DNA of 64,000 nucleotides from Halocatena marina (GCF_023276375.1 NZ_JALLPK010000001.1:620001-684000); one strand, 5' to 3'; shown: positions 16,787 through 26,216, counted from the stretch's first letter. Notes: a model not told the origin generated them from the letters alone. Program-made: numbers and translations.

Positions 16787-17506
16787 TCAAATTATGTCGA
16801 AGATTCGTGTTGGTATGGCTCGAGTGAGTGAAACTGTCTTGCGACCGGCTCCTTTCAGATAGTGTCCCATGCTTCGGTGCATTGGCGCGCGACGGCCGAA
16901 TACGTTGAGTGAATCGTTTCGGATGGCAGCGATTATTGCCTCGCCGTCGACTTCTTTGTCTTTGTTGAATCGCATCTCTGTGTACGCGCGTCCGAGTGTT
17001 AACACAGAGTGTGCATCGCTTCCGGCAACGCCCGGATAGTCACGACGCGCTGCAAAGGTACGGGCTCGACGGTTTCGAAAACCAGTGACCAACCACGCGT
17101 TATACACCTCGATTGCATCACAGTCGGTGAGGTGTCGCCGTTTCACTCCGTGACGCATCCGTTGGAATGGGTGAGGCACGACAGCCACCCCACCTCGATC
17201 GCGGATTGCCTGAACAGTGTCCTCGAACGGTCGTCCCGGTTCGGGCATTGTCTCGATACCTAATCCGAGGAGATGTCCCTCTTGTGTGGATATTTCGACG
17301 CCGGGGATTCCGATCATACCATAGGACGGTGCGAGTGCCGCTGCCCGAAGCGACGCCTCAATCGTATCGTGATCCGTAATCGAAATGGCGTCTAGTCCGA
17401 TCTCACTTGCGTGTTTTAGAATACGGTTGACCGTTTCACAACCATCGTATGAGGCCCGAGAATGTACATGTGGATCGAACCGAATCGTCACTGCCTCGTC
17501 CAACAT
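16787..17506 (-). CDS. PHP-domain metal-dependent phosphoesterase
   Basis: 239 residues forming one PHP domain. Metal ligands are visible in order: RFDPHVHSRASYDG (His-x-His), SITDHDTIEAS, GIPGVEISTQEGHLLGLG, VVPHPFQRMRHG and GVAGSDAHSVLTLGRAYTEM. This set is typical of stand-alone PHP phosphoesterases acting on nucleotides or phosphorylated metabolites; the substrate is not known. The start at MLDEAVTIRFDPHVHS is chosen because the fold begins at once. The gene is divergent from the arylsulfotransferase-like gene, with 126 bases between. Confidence 0.9.
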   Translation of the reverse strand: MLDEAVTIRFDPHVHSRASYDGCETVNRILKHASEIGLDAISITDHDTIEASLRAAALAPSYGMIGIPGVEISTQEGHLLGLGIETMPEPGRPFEDTVQAIRDRGGVAVVPHPFQRMRHGVKRRHLTDCDAIEVYNAWLVTGFRNRRARTFAARRDYPGVAGSDAHSVLTLGRAYTEMRFNKDKEVDGEAIIAAIRNDSLNVFGRRAPMHRSMGHYLKGAGRKTVSLTRAIPTRIFDII

Positions 17507-17594
17507 GAATAACGCTTTCCGGCCACAACGTAAGTACTTGCTTGCCACCTTATGAGAATTACTTGTGGTAATACACAAGAAGATGAATCGATTA

Positions 17595-17604
17595 GTTATA
17601 AGTA
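17595..17604 (+). promoter_or_regulatory. TATA box of the arylsulfotransferase-like gene
   Basis: GTTATAAGTA is centred about 33 bases before the ATG at 17633. Confidence 0.5.
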
Positions 17605-17632
17605 TTTGAGTGTCCGTCTTGGTATCAATTGC

Positions 17633-19111
17633 ATGAAACCGATCTCTAGGACCACTATTCGTGGCGTATTTGCCACTCTTATTGTGGTTTCAATGCTTAG
17701 CTTGGGATATTCTTACGTGACATCTGCTTCGGGAACGGAGGCTACGTACGCGAACGTAAGTGGACAGCAGGTTGACCAACGAGGAAACATCACCGTCATT
17801 TCGACGGATTCGAACTCGTGGCTCGGAAGCGCATCGAAGGGCCCGCGGTCAAAAGCCGAACTCGTCGCATTCGCCCCCAACGGAAGTGTTCTTTATTACA
17901 ACAGTAGCCATACACGCTACTGGGATGTCGATCCCATCGAAAAGTCCAACTCTGCCTCTCGTTCTGGCTCTGGTGAGACGGTCGAGTACTTGTACTCTGA
18001 TCACATGAATGCCTCGCAGTGTCCGGATTTTCTTAGCAAGGATTACTGGCAATCGAACGAGTATGCCAACAGCGTCCCCTATGCGCAGTGGCAGGAATAC
18101 ACTCGTTCACACAGCGGGGACGGTGCTTGTACTCGCAACGGAATCGTTCAGACAAATCTAAAAACGGGTGAGACGAAAAATATTTACAGTGAGATAACGC
18201 CGGGGAAACACTCAACTCGATGGCACGACGGTGACCGAATCAACGCTACTCACTACGCAGTCGCGGATATCTTCCTCGATCGGACGTACATTGTCAACAC
18301 TGAAACGAGCAATATCACGTGGCAGTGGAACGCTCAATCTGACTATGACCCGGCTACGACTGGTCGTGAGTATCCAATCGATTGGACGCACATCAATGAT
18401 GTCGAGGTGCTCCCCGACGGACGGATTATGGCCGATCTGAGAAATCACAATTCGATCGTCTTTCTCGATCCAACCAAGCCATCAGATCAGGCACTGGATG
18501 AGGACTGGACGATCGGTCAGACGGACAATCACTCGATTCTCTACGAACAGCACAATCCGGATTACATCCCCCGCTCAAACGGTGGACCGGCAGTGACAAT
18601 TGGTGATTCGGAGAACAACCGTGTTATCGAATACCAGCGCAGCAATGGAACGTGGACACGAACGTGGGAATGGAAAGACGCTCACATTCAGTGGCCCCGC
18701 GACGCTGACCGACTTCCGAACGGCAACACTCTCATCACAGATTCCAACGGTGATCGTGTGCTTGAGATCAATCGATGGGGGGAGATCGTTTGGGCTGTCG
18801 ACATTGCCTTCCCCTATGAAGCTGAACGACTTCCAGGCGATGAAAGTGCTGGTGGGACAAGCACGAGTGCGGCTGGAATCAATTCGAATGCGAACGGTCC
18901 GATCGAACAGGTATGGCTCGGGATCAAGGATGCGCTCGCTGGTCCGATGTTCTCTGCCACACAGTATATTCTCCCACAGTGGATGGGCTTTCTCGAATTT
19001 GGGGTGGCGGTCTTCGGATTGATAATGGCTCTCTCATGGGGAGTCGTGGAGGCGTGGTGGCTGTCGACCCCGATTCGAGAACGTATTATTCACTCAATCC
19101 GCTCTCCCTGA
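17633..19111 (+). CDS. Membrane-anchored arylsulfotransferase (ASST) family protein
   Basis: The 492-residue protein has a hydrophobic N-terminal segment (GVFATLIVVSMLSLGYSYV) and a C-terminal membrane span (MGFLEFGVAVFGLIMALSWGVVEAWWL) followed by a short basic end, so the large middle domain should lie outside the membrane. That domain has beta-propeller-like repeats ending in HINDVEVLPDGRIMADLRNHNSI, GGPAVTIGDSENNRVIEYQR, ADRLPNGNTLITDSNGDRVLEINRWGEIVWAV, typical of ASST-family proteins. Bacterial ASST transfers sulfate between phenols. The activity of haloarchaeal homologues is unproven. A codon-12 methionine upstream (frame open from 17552) is less likely, since the TATA box lies between. 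Confidence 0.85.
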   Translation: MKPISRTTIRGVFATLIVVSMLSLGYSYVTSASGTEATYANVSGQQVDQRGNITVISTDSNSWLGSASKGPRSKAELVAFAPNGSVLYYNSSHTRYWDVDPIEKSNSASRSGSGETVEYLYSDHMNASQCPDFLSKDYWQSNEYANSVPYAQWQEYTRSHSGDGACTRNGIVQTNLKTGETKNIYSEITPGKHSTRWHDGDRINATHYAVADIFLDRTYIVNTETSNITWQWNAQSDYDPATTGREYPIDWTHINDVEVLPDGRIMADLRNHNSIVFLDPTKPSDQALDEDWTIGQTDNHSILYEQHNPDYIPRSNGGPAVTIGDSENNRVIEYQRSNGTWTRTWEWKDAHIQWPRDADRLPNGNTLITDSNGDRVLEINRWGEIVWAVDIAFPYEAERLPGDESAGGTSTSAAGINSNANGPIEQVWLGIKDALAGPMFSATQYILPQWMGFLEFGVAVFGLIMALSWGVVEAWWLSTPIRERIIHSIRSP

Positions 19112-19144
19112 ATACCATCTCCGAATCGTCCTCTGCGTGAATCC

Positions 19145-20104
19145 TCACGTTTGGTGGAGATGTTCGCAGTCTCCTGCGTGGATGCGTACGTTTCCGTCGT
19201 TGGTTTCGATTACCAATGCACCAGGAGATTCGATATCGGTGGCTTGGCCGATGACATCTCCGCGTGGCGTTTGTGCTCGGACGCGTCGACCGAGCGTAAT
19301 CGCGTTATCGCGCCACGCGGGAAGTATAGCGTCCGTGTTGTTTCGGAGAGCATCAAACTCTTCAAGGAGCCGTTGGACGAATATTCGGGTCTCGATAGCG
19401 TTTCGTTCGGTCGCTTCTGTTTTGTCTGCCTGATCGTTTCGCAGTCCAACTGCTCCATCGATGTTCGGATCGTCGACGTTCACACCGATACCAACGACGA
19501 GCCACGCGACCTGCCCGGCCTCTCCTTGCATCTCTGTCAAGATGCCTGCTAGCTTGCGCTCGTCGTTTTCGTTCACTACCAGTACATCGTTGGGCCACTT
19601 GATTCGGGCGTCGATACCGGTTTCTCGGGCTGCTCGTGTCGTCGCAACTGCGGCAGCGAGGGTGTACAGCGGTGACTCCGCTGGCGAAAGATCGGGTTGA
19701 CAGACGATACTCAAGTAGACACCTCCAGGCGGTGATTCCCACTCTCGGTTGCGTCGTCCCCGGCCAGCTGTTTGAGCACTGGCGACGACGACGCTGTCTG
19801 TCGCACCATTCGCAGCGAGTGTCCGTGCGCGAGCGTTCGTGCTGTCAATCACTTTGTGATACTCAATCTCGAAGGGAGCATCGAGACCGAGCTCTAATGC
19901 CGCCCCGCTCATCTCTGGAATTTCAATCAATCGATATCCGCTGTCGTCGCTCTCGATTACGAATCCTTCTTCGCGGAGCGCCTCGACGTGTTTCCAAACC
20001 GCCGCCCGCGAGATAGCGAACTCGTCTGCGAGCCTCGGTCCCGAGACGGGACCATCCGCAAGCGCCCCAAGGACACGTTGTCGGGTTTGCTTCATGGTTC
20101 CCAT
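19145..20104 (-). CDS. birA: Biotin-[acyl-CoA carboxylase] ligase, with DNA-binding domain
   Basis: BirA makes biotinyl-AMP and attaches biotin to the carrier domain of biotin enzymes. The 319 residues comprise an N-terminal winged helix (RVLGALADGPVSGPRLADEFAISRAAVWKHVEALREEGFVIES, about 8-52), the catalytic domain with DSTNARARTLA, VVASAQTAGRGRRNREWESP (biotin/ATP loop), RIKWPNDVLV and a short C-terminal SH3-like domain. The presence of the winged helix suggests a repressor as well as an enzyme, as in E. coli. Start could be at 20104 or ATG 20095 (MKQTRQR). The biotinylated carrier it must serve is encoded about 1.2 kb upstream (pccA), making this a biotin module. Confidence 0.95.
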   Translation of the reverse strand: MGTMKQTRQRVLGALADGPVSGPRLADEFAISRAAVWKHVEALREEGFVIESDDSGYRLIEIPEMSGAALELGLDAPFEIEYHKVIDSTNARARTLAANGATDSVVVASAQTAGRGRRNREWESPPGGVYLSIVCQPDLSPAESPLYTLAAAVATTRAARETGIDARIKWPNDVLVVNENDERKLAGILTEMQGEAGQVAWLVVGIGVNVDDPNIDGAVGLRNDQADKTEATERNAIETRIFVQRLLEEFDALRNNTDAILPAWRDNAITLGRRVRAQTPRGDVIGQATDIESPGALVIETNDGNVRIHAGDCEHLHQT

Positions 20105-20194
20105 AGCGTGTGTGCCCTCTTCAGCGTTCAGAAGAAGCCGCCGTGGACATTCTGGTCTGTCTTCTCACAGCGGAACAGAGATGCTAGCGCTCTC

Positions 20195-21157
20195 TCACTT
20201 ATTCGCTAACGGTGTGGTTTTCGGGTCCTGAAACCACGACCCGACCGATCCACCAGAGTCCGACTGCGAATCAGGTCTGAAAACGTCATCGAGTGTTGTT
20301 TCGTCTGTGAGATCAATCCTCGACAGCTGCAGTTGCTCGGTATACTCGTCGCCGAATACGTCCTCGTATACGAATTCGAACGAGAGTTCGACGGCTTCGA
20401 CACCATCCTCGTAGAACACGCGCATCGCATCCGACAATCGACACGTGACGGTGTGTTTTTGATTGTTCTCTAGTATACTTTCGGATACATCTACCAGCAC
20501 GTTCGTTTCGAAACTGAGTTCATCAGCGTGGGCTGGTACACGCGGCGATCGTTGCCACCGATCTGCCCGTGTGAGTGGACAGATCGCGCGGCCGCCACTG
20601 ACGGAGTATCCATCGGGTGCGCCAATCAGTTCTATCTCTGAACGTACTGTGCAGTTTATCGCCGCTCCAAATGACGGATTCGTAACGTCGAATCGGATCA
20701 CGTCTGCCCCACTATCCCGATCAGTGGTTCGGAGACGGTCGATCTCGGGGGCAGGGGTATAGAGCGCACGCAGGGCACGCTGTTGCTCTACGAGCACGTT
20801 GACTCCGCTTTCGAGGGACGCTGTTTGTTTCTGTAATGCTTCGAGTTCCCCAGACCGCAGTGTGCTCTGCTCTTTGAGTGTGGCAAGTCCGTTTTCGAGC
20901 GCCGTGCTCTGGCGGACGTAGACGACAACCACACCACTAGTCAGTAAGAGACCTGTTATGACTGCCATAATGGCGAGTGCATCGCTGCGAGGAGCGAGAC
21001 CCTGACTGCTTAGTACAGTGATGTATCCGAACGCAACGACGCCGGCTCCGCCGGCAAAACCAACAGCCATCGCAATAATGGCCACAATCGGATGCCGAGA
21101 CACGAACGTGGACTGCGGCATCAATCGAGAACTACTCGAATCAGTTATAGCACCCAT
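20195..21157 (-). CDS. Hypothetical membrane protein with coiled coil
   Basis: 320 residues. Two hydrophobic segments near the N-terminus (HPIVAIIAMAVGFAGGAGVVAFGYITVL and ALAIMAVITGLLLTSGVVVVYV) are followed by a helical, probably coiled-coil stretch (ALENGLATLKEQSTLRSGELEALQKQTASLESGVNVLVEQQ). The rest is a soluble beta-rich domain (DVIRFDVTNPSFGAAINCTVRSEIELIG, LSFETNVLVDVSESI, VELSFEFVYEDVFGDEYTEQLQL). I do not recognise a family. It lies between birA and pccA on the same strand, but gaps of about 90 and 130 bases argue against one transcript. Function unknown. Confidence 0.72.
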   Translation of the reverse strand: MGAITDSSSSRLMPQSTFVSRHPIVAIIAMAVGFAGGAGVVAFGYITVLSSQGLAPRSDALAIMAVITGLLLTSGVVVVYVRQSTALENGLATLKEQSTLRSGELEALQKQTASLESGVNVLVEQQRALRALYTPAPEIDRLRTTDRDSGADVIRFDVTNPSFGAAINCTVRSEIELIGAPDGYSVSGGRAICPLTRADRWQRSPRVPAHADELSFETNVLVDVSESILENNQKHTVTCRLSDAMRVFYEDGVEAVELSFEFVYEDVFGDEYTEQLQLSRIDLTDETTLDDVFRPDSQSDSGGSVGSWFQDPKTTPLANK

Positions 21158-21291
21158 CGTACGTGGTAGTTTTCCAATGTGATCCAGATAAAAGGCGTCG
21201 GTTCGCTATCCAATGATGAATAATTTATATGTGGTCGGTTGTGTATACTCTAAAACGCTCAGCGCATCACGGATCTGAGCTCGTGTGTCAA

Positions 21292-23145
21292 TCAATCAAT
21301 AACAATGAGCGGATCGCCCATGTCGACACTTTGGCTTTCTTGAATTGGAATTTCGACGACGGTGCCGCTGTGACTCGCAACAATATCGTTTTCCATTTTC
21401 ATCGCTTCAAGCACACAGAGCACGTCCCCAGCGTCGACTTCGTCTCCTTCATCGACGTTCACCGAGAGGATCGTCCCTTGCATTTCGGCGGTGATCTGCT
21501 CACCTTCCGTGGTGACACTCCCACTGCTATTTCCGCTCGACCCTCCACGTTTCGTACCACCCGAAGAGGATGACGACGGTCGTGGGTTGTGCTGATTGGA
21601 GCCGTTCGTCGGAAGTGGTGGTGCACCACGCTCTTCGAGGTTCACTTCGAAGCGTTTACCGTTAACTTCGACCGTAAACTCGCGTTCGACGACGTCTTCG
21701 TCGTCTCCGTTTTCCGTGTTCACTATTTCCGGACCCCACCGCTCCTGAGCAGCATCAATACGCTCAGGATCTAAGCCTTCATCAAGGTACTTGGTGTTGT
21801 GACGGCCCTCAAGGAACGTCTCGTCGGTGAGCATCAAGCGATGGAACGGGATGATCGTCGGGAATCCTTGAATATCGTAGTCGGCGAGTGCGCGTTTCCC
21901 GCGCGCGATGCACTCCGTGCGGTCCTCACCGAAGGTGATGAGCTTCGCGATCATCGAGTCGTAGTCAGTGACGAGGGCGTCGTCCTGACGCTGGGCGTCG
22001 TCGACGCGGACGCCAATACCACCTGGAGGATCATAGACATCGAGCGTGCCGCCTGTTGCGGGTGCAAAGTCGTTGGCGGCGTTCTCGGCATTGATCCGGA
22101 ACTCCATCGCGTGGCCTTCAAGTTGGATGTCGTCCTGCGCGACGGTCAGCTCCTCGCCGGCGGCGATCCGTATCTGCCACTTTACGATGTCGATGTCTGT
22201 GAGCTGTTCGGTGACGGTGTGTTCGACCTGAATACGCGTGTTCACTTCGAGGAAGTAGTAGTCTGTGTCCTCGCCGAGTAGTCCGTCATCGTTGCGGTTT
22301 GTATCCTCGACGATGAACTCGAAGGTGCCTGCGTTGTAGTAGTCGGCGGTAGCAGCGCCCCGGCGGGCGGCCTCGCTGATCTGCTCGCGGAGGTCATCGG
22401 TCAGCGCAGGCGACGGCCCCTCCTCGATGAGTTTCTGCCGGCGTCGCTGGAGCGAACAGTCCCGCTCGCCGAGATGGCGGACGTTGCTGTGCTTATCGGC
22501 GAGGATTTGGATCTCGATGTGGCGTGCGTTGTCGAGAAACCGTTCCAGATAGACCGAGTCATTCGAAAAGTAGGCTTCTCCTTCGCGTTTGGCAGATTCG
22601 AGCTGCTCTTCTGCCTCGTCGGGCTCGTTGACAATCTTGATTCCGCGACCGCCACCACCCCCCTCGGCCTTGATAGCGACTGGGTAGCCGTGTTCTTCGC
22701 CGAACTCGTGTATCTCTTCAGGGTCGGTGACTGGTTCGGTCGTTCCCGGAACAATCGGTACGTCTGCAGCCTCCATAACCGAGCGCGCTTTCGTCTTCTC
22801 ACCCAACTGCTCCATCGACTCGCTGGACGGGCCGACCCACGTGATGTCTTCTGTCGCTTCGACGCGCGCAGCAAACTCGGCGTTCTCGGCGAGAAATCCA
22901 TATCCTGGGTGAATGGCGTCCGCATCAGCGCGGATGGCGGCTTCGATGATTGCCTCTTGATCCAGATACGATTCGGCTGCGCGGGCTGGCCCGACGTTGT
23001 ACGCCTCGTCCGCGTATCGGACGTGGCCTGCGTCTTTGTCTGCTTCACTGTAGATAGCGACAGTCCCGATTCCGAGTTCCTCGCACGCGCGCATCACTCG
23101 CACGGCGATCTCTCCTCGGTTCGCAACCAATACCTTCTCGAACAT
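21292..23145 (-). CDS. pccA: Acyl-CoA carboxylase alpha subunit: biotin carboxylase plus biotin carrier domain
   Basis: This subunit carboxylates biotin with bicarbonate and ATP and carries it to the PccB transferase, yielding malonyl-CoA or methylmalonyl-CoA. Its 617 residues contain biotin carboxylase (1-450: [38 protein letters not shown]-grasp loop [30 protein letters not shown]), a flexible Asn/Ser/Gly linker (about 500-540) and a biotinyl domain with the biotin-accepting lysine in [14 protein letters not shown] (about residue 582). It has its own TATA box, so it appears to be transcribed separately from pccB-pccX, 450 bases upstream. In haloarchaea this complex is a propionyl/acetyl-CoA carboxylase; the preferred substrate cannot be told from this subunit. 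Confidence 0.96.
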   Translation of the reverse strand: MFEKVLVANRGEIAVRVMRACEELGIGTVAIYSEADKDAGHVRYADEAYNVGPARAAESYLDQEAIIEAAIRADADAIHPGYGFLAENAEFAARVEATEDITWVGPSSESMEQLGEKTKARSVMEAADVPIVPGTTEPVTDPEEIHEFGEEHGYPVAIKAEGGGGGRGIKIVNEPDEAEEQLESAKREGEAYFSNDSVYLERFLDNARHIEIQILADKHSNVRHLGERDCSLQRRRQKLIEEGPSPALTDDLREQISEAARRGAATADYYNAGTFEFIVEDTNRNDDGLLGEDTDYYFLEVNTRIQVEHTVTEQLTDIDIVKWQIRIAAGEELTVAQDDIQLEGHAMEFRINAENAANDFAPATGGTLDVYDPPGGIGVRVDDAQRQDDALVTDYDSMIAKLITFGEDRTECIARGKRALADYDIQGFPTIIPFHRLMLTDETFLEGRHNTKYLDEGLDPERIDAAQERWGPEIVNTENGDDEDVVEREFTVEVNGKRFEVNLEERGAPPLPTNGSNQHNPRPSSSSSGGTKRGGSSGNSSGSVTTEGEQITAEMQGTILSVNVDEGDEVDAGDVLCVLEAMKMENDIVASHSGTVVEIPIQESQSVDMGDPLIVID

Positions 23146-23168
23146 GGCTGTCTCTATCAGGAGTTCGC

Positions 23169-23177
23169 CTATAAAGG
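23169..23177 (-). promoter_or_regulatory. TATA box of pccA
   Basis: On the minus strand CCTTTATAG is centred 27 bases before the pccA ATG, a textbook leaderless haloarchaeal layout. It supports separate transcription of pccA. Confidence 0.6.
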
Positions 23178-23595
23178 TACAGGAACGCTCTTTTCGACGG
23201 ACTGAGACCTCCAGTTCGATTCAAAGTCCTACAACGATACATCCATGATGCTATACCACCTTACGCGACGGTTTCGATCCGACGATGCATGTGTGGTACG
23301 GGTGTTTAGCCGGGAATTAGTCACGGATAGGTCGACAACACGCAACAACGGTCAATTTCTCAATAACGTACAGGACGGCGAAAGGCAGCAGACGACAGCC
23401 AGGACTACGATTCGTCCGGGTTCGATATTGAGGAACGATTTGCACGAACAGAAAGTTCGTTTCGAATATGGAAAGCGTAGCGACGCTGGGGTGAACAACC
23501 TAAATGTTTCTGGGTTATGATTCTCATCTCGGACACAGCTGTCTTCATTGGGAATTCGACAAACGAAGGAATCCTACGAACCGATCGCAGCGGAG
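23178..23595. other. Intergenic region between pccX and pccA
   Basis: About 420 bases with several open frames on the plus strand, none with a plausible protein. I see no dyad matching the one before pccB, no tRNA and no repeat. Confidence 0.5.
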
Positions 23596-23853
23596 TCAGT
23601 ACCGATCTCGTCGTCCTACCGATGCCCACGCATCGGTGGGCGCAGAGAGTGGTATTCGCCCTCCTGTCAGGCGCTGTTGTTCGAGCCGATTCGCAAACGC
23701 CCACCGCTTGCCAGTCCACGACTTCGATTCATCATTTGTATTGATGAGCGCTGCCCGTTCTTCGGCTCGGAGATGAATCGAGATGGCAGCGGCAATGACA
23801 GCTGCCTCTTCGCCACTAGCAGTCTCCGGAATGATGGTATCGTAGCTCGTCAC
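23596..23853 (-). CDS. pccX: PccX, small subunit of haloarchaeal acyl-CoA carboxylase
   Basis: The 85-residue protein sits directly behind pccB, its ATG overlapping the pccB stop by four bases (ATGA), which implies translational coupling. Its sequence fits the haloarchaeal acc-operon protein: a helical start (IPETASGEEAAVIAAAISIHLRAEE), KSWTGKRWAFANRLEQQR, and the end PTDAWASVGRRDRY. In Haloferax mediterranei a small third subunit of this kind is needed for an active propionyl-CoA carboxylase. The ortholog call rests on position and these conserved stretches. Confidence 0.85.
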   Translation of the reverse strand: MTSYDTIIPETASGEEAAVIAAAISIHLRAEERAALINTNDESKSWTGKRWAFANRLEQQRLTGGRIPLSAPTDAWASVGRRDRY

Positions 23854-25400
23854 AGCGGAATGTTGCCGTGTTTTCTGGAAGGATGATCCGTTCGCTTACT
23901 CCGCAACATCTGGAGGTCCTTGATCAGCCGACGCCGGGTTTCTGGTGGTTCGAGCACATCGTCGAGAAAGCCCTGATCCGCGGCGGTGTACGGGTTGGCG
24001 AACGCATCGCGGTACTCGTCGATCAGTTCCTGTCTGCGTTCCTCTACGTCGTCTGCTGTTTTGAGCTCGTTGTCGTATAGGATGTTCACTGCTCCTTGTG
24101 GACCCATTACGGCAATCTCGGCGGTCGGCCACGCGTAATTTACGTCCGCTCCGATGTGCTTTGACGCCATCACGTCGTAAGCACCTCCGTAGGCCTTCCG
24201 AGTGATGACCGTGAGTAGTGGCACGGTTGCTTCAGAGTACGCATACAGGAGCTTCGCGCCGTGTTTGATGATCCCACCGTGCTCCTGATCTGTGCCAGGC
24301 ATGAACCCCGGTACGTCCACAAGCGTCAGGATCGGGATGTTGAAGGCATCGCAAAAGCGGACGAACCGCGATCCCTTCAGACTCGCGTCGATATCGAGCG
24401 TGCCCGCGTTCGCCCGCGGTTGATTTCCAACGATTCCGATACTGTGTCCGTCGAGGCGCGCGAACCCAACCACGATATTCCGGGCAAAACTCTCAGCGAC
24501 CTCGAAAAACGAATCGGAGTCAACGATACGATCGATGACGTTCGTCATGTCGTAGGGTTTCTGTGGTTTATCGGGAACGATATCCGTTAGCTCCGCATCA
24601 GCGCGTTCGGGATCGTCCCACGGTTCGACGCGTGGGGGATCCTCGACGTTGTTCTGTGGAAGATACGAGAGCAACCGCCGGATGTCATCCAGTGCTTCTT
24701 TTTCTGCGCTTTCGGAGAAGTGAGCAACGCCGCTTTCGCTTGCGTGCGTCTGTGCGCCACCAAGCTCTTCGAATCCGACTTCTTCACCGGTGACTGTCTT
24801 AATGACTTGCGGGCCGGTGATGAACATGTGACTCGTATCTTGCACCATAAATATGAAATCCGTGATGGCTGGCGAGTAAACCGCACCGCCAGCACACGGA
24901 CCCATAATGGCTGAGATCTGTGGGACGACGCCGCTCGCGAGCTGGTTTCGGTGGAAAATGTCCGCGTATCCCGCAAGAGAGTTGACGCCTTCTTGAATGC
25001 GTGCACCCGCCGAGTCGTTGAGGCCAATGATCGGCGCTCCGACCTCCATCGCCCGGTCCATCACCTTACAGACCTTCTCGGCGAACACCTCGCCGAGTGA
25101 ACCGCCGAACACCGTAAAATCGTGAGCGAACACGAACACCGTGCTGCCATTGACCTCCCCGTAGCCGGTGACAACGCCGTCGCCCGGTATTTTCGTCTCC
25201 TCCATATCGAAGTTGTGGCACTCGTGGGTGCGGAGCTGATCGAACTCCTCGAACGTCCCTTCATCGAGGAAGTATTCGAGGCGCTCGCGGGCGGTCATCT
25301 TTCCTTTCTCGTGTTGGGACTCGATGCGCTCCTCTCCGCCGCCAAGTCGAGCGCGCGCTTTCCGCTCGCGCAACGCCTCGATCTTTTCGTCCATGGTCAT
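23850..25400 (-). CDS. pccB: Acyl-CoA carboxylase carboxyltransferase subunit
   Basis: PccB transfers the carboxyl group from carboxybiotin to propionyl- or acetyl-CoA. At 516 residues it has the two crotonase-like halves of the family: N-half with GKMTARERLEYFLDEGTF, DFTVFGGSLGEVFAEKVCKVMD, NDSAGARIQEGV and GPCAGGAVYSPAITDF; C-half with FARNIVVGFARLDG, TLVDVPGFMPGTDQEHGGIIKHGAKLLYAY and TRKAYGGAYDVMASKHI. The residue at the known substrate-size position is in the GFMPG/D region; I cannot tell propionyl from acetyl preference by eye. It is first in a pccB-pccX unit. The ATG at 25400 (MTMDEK) matches the usual family start and lies flush against a strong dyad. Confidence 0.96.
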   Translation of the reverse strand: MTMDEKIEALRERKARARLGGGEERIESQHEKGKMTARERLEYFLDEGTFEEFDQLRTHECHNFDMEETKIPGDGVVTGYGEVNGSTVFVFAHDFTVFGGSLGEVFAEKVCKVMDRAMEVGAPIIGLNDSAGARIQEGVNSLAGYADIFHRNQLASGVVPQISAIMGPCAGGAVYSPAITDFIFMVQDTSHMFITGPQVIKTVTGEEVGFEELGGAQTHASESGVAHFSESAEKEALDDIRRLLSYLPQNNVEDPPRVEPWDDPERADAELTDIVPDKPQKPYDMTNVIDRIVDSDSFFEVAESFARNIVVGFARLDGHSIGIVGNQPRANAGTLDIDASLKGSRFVRFCDAFNIPILTLVDVPGFMPGTDQEHGGIIKHGAKLLYAYSEATVPLLTVITRKAYGGAYDVMASKHIGADVNYAWPTAEIAVMGPQGAVNILYDNELKTADDVEERRQELIDEYRDAFANPYTAADQGFLDDVLEPPETRRRLIKDLQMLRSKRTDHPSRKHGNIPL

Positions 25401-25431
25401 TGCTTGACGTGGATTTTACCACGCCAAGCAA
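25400..25431 (-). promoter_or_regulatory. Long inverted repeat abutting the pccB start codon
   Basis: Two 13-base arms, TTGCTTGACGTGG and CCACGCCAAGCAA on the plus strand, pair at 12 of 13 positions around a six-base spacer. The dyad covers the stretch from the pccB start codon to about 31 bases upstream, replacing the usual TATA position. It is the strongest dyad I see in the window. It is either an operator for a repressor of fatty-acid or biotin metabolism (the winged-helix BirA nearby is one candidate) or, if transcription starts further up, an RNA hairpin at the start codon. Confidence 0.6.
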
Positions 25432-25547
25432 AAGGATACCGAACCAAGAAGCTACACACGATCCAAATGGATGTAAAGTTCATTGTTAACCATGGTAAAT
25501 TCTATCGAATCGGGTGAGATTTAACGACGGCAGTAGATACGAAGTGT

Positions 25548-26216
25548 GTGGAGAACGTAACCGACCGTACGAGTAACCCGTTCGGGATGTCCCCCCCCTG
25601 TGAACGGTTCGTCCCCGGCTATGGTGACGCCAACGCCAATTTTCACGTCATCGGCGATCATCCGAAAATCCATGGAGGGAGTGAGACTGGCGTCCCCTTC
25701 ACTAACGATGCCGGTATGCGTCTCCAGCGCGCGCTCGCCACAGCAGGCTTGATCGACCAGCCAGACGAAAACACCCCTGCGATGCACGAGACTTTCTTTT
25801 CGTATATACACATGTGCGTTCCCGAAGGAGTTGGTCCTCCGACAGAACGCGCATACCTCGACATGGAACGGTTTTTCGATGCAGAACTCCGAGCTATCGC
25901 GGCCCATGTTCTACTGCCGGTCGGTATGAAAGCGACGCAACACGTAATCGAGACGTACACTGCTCTTCCAGTGGACGTGGATACTCCTACGGATATGGAC
26001 GAACGACACGCGACGGAAATTCGCGGTAGTGGCTTCCTTGTGTATCCTATTCTCGACCCGAGTGAATGGCAGTCTGAGGACAGAGCGAATGACAGCCACA
26101 ACGGAGCGGAAGAACAGCTTGTGCAGGCGCTTTTCGACCTCCAGGCGACCGATTATTACCAGGAAGTAGATCTCGGACGATTCCTTCCGAACGACGAACC
26201 GTATCACGTTCGGTAG
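25548..26216 (+). CDS. Uracil-DNA glycosylase superfamily protein
   Basis: 222 residues beginning with GTG. The haloarchaeal UDG-superfamily start MENVTDRTSNPFGMSPPCERFVPGYGDANANFHVIGDHPKIHG contains the loop where UDGs carry their water-activating motif (GDHP). GVPFTNDAGMRLQRALATAGL and HVLLPVGMKATQHVI are typical superfamily strands; the C-terminal catalytic His-type loop is replaced by YPILDPSEWQ. Because the active-site motifs deviate from classical UDGs, the base specificity is uncertain. The gene starts about 150 bases from the divergent pccB. Confidence 0.83.
   Translation: MENVTDRTSNPFGMSPPCERFVPGYGDANANFHVIGDHPKIHGGSETGVPFTNDAGMRLQRALATAGLIDQPDENTPAMHETFFSYIHMCVPEGVGPPTERAYLDMERFFDAELRAIAAHVLLPVGMKATQHVIETYTALPVDVDTPTDMDERHATEIRGSGFLVYPILDPSEWQSEDRANDSHNGAEEQLVQALFDLQATDYYQEVDLGRFLPNDEPYHVR

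Noticed and set aside
22474-23205. 243-codon open frame antisense to pccA
   Set aside because: It lies wholly opposite the biotin carboxylase domain and reads as a shadow.
23245-23520. 91-codon plus-strand frame in the pccX-pccA gap
   Set aside because: Its composition is not acidic like real proteins of this genome, and it spans the non-coding gap without a promoter.
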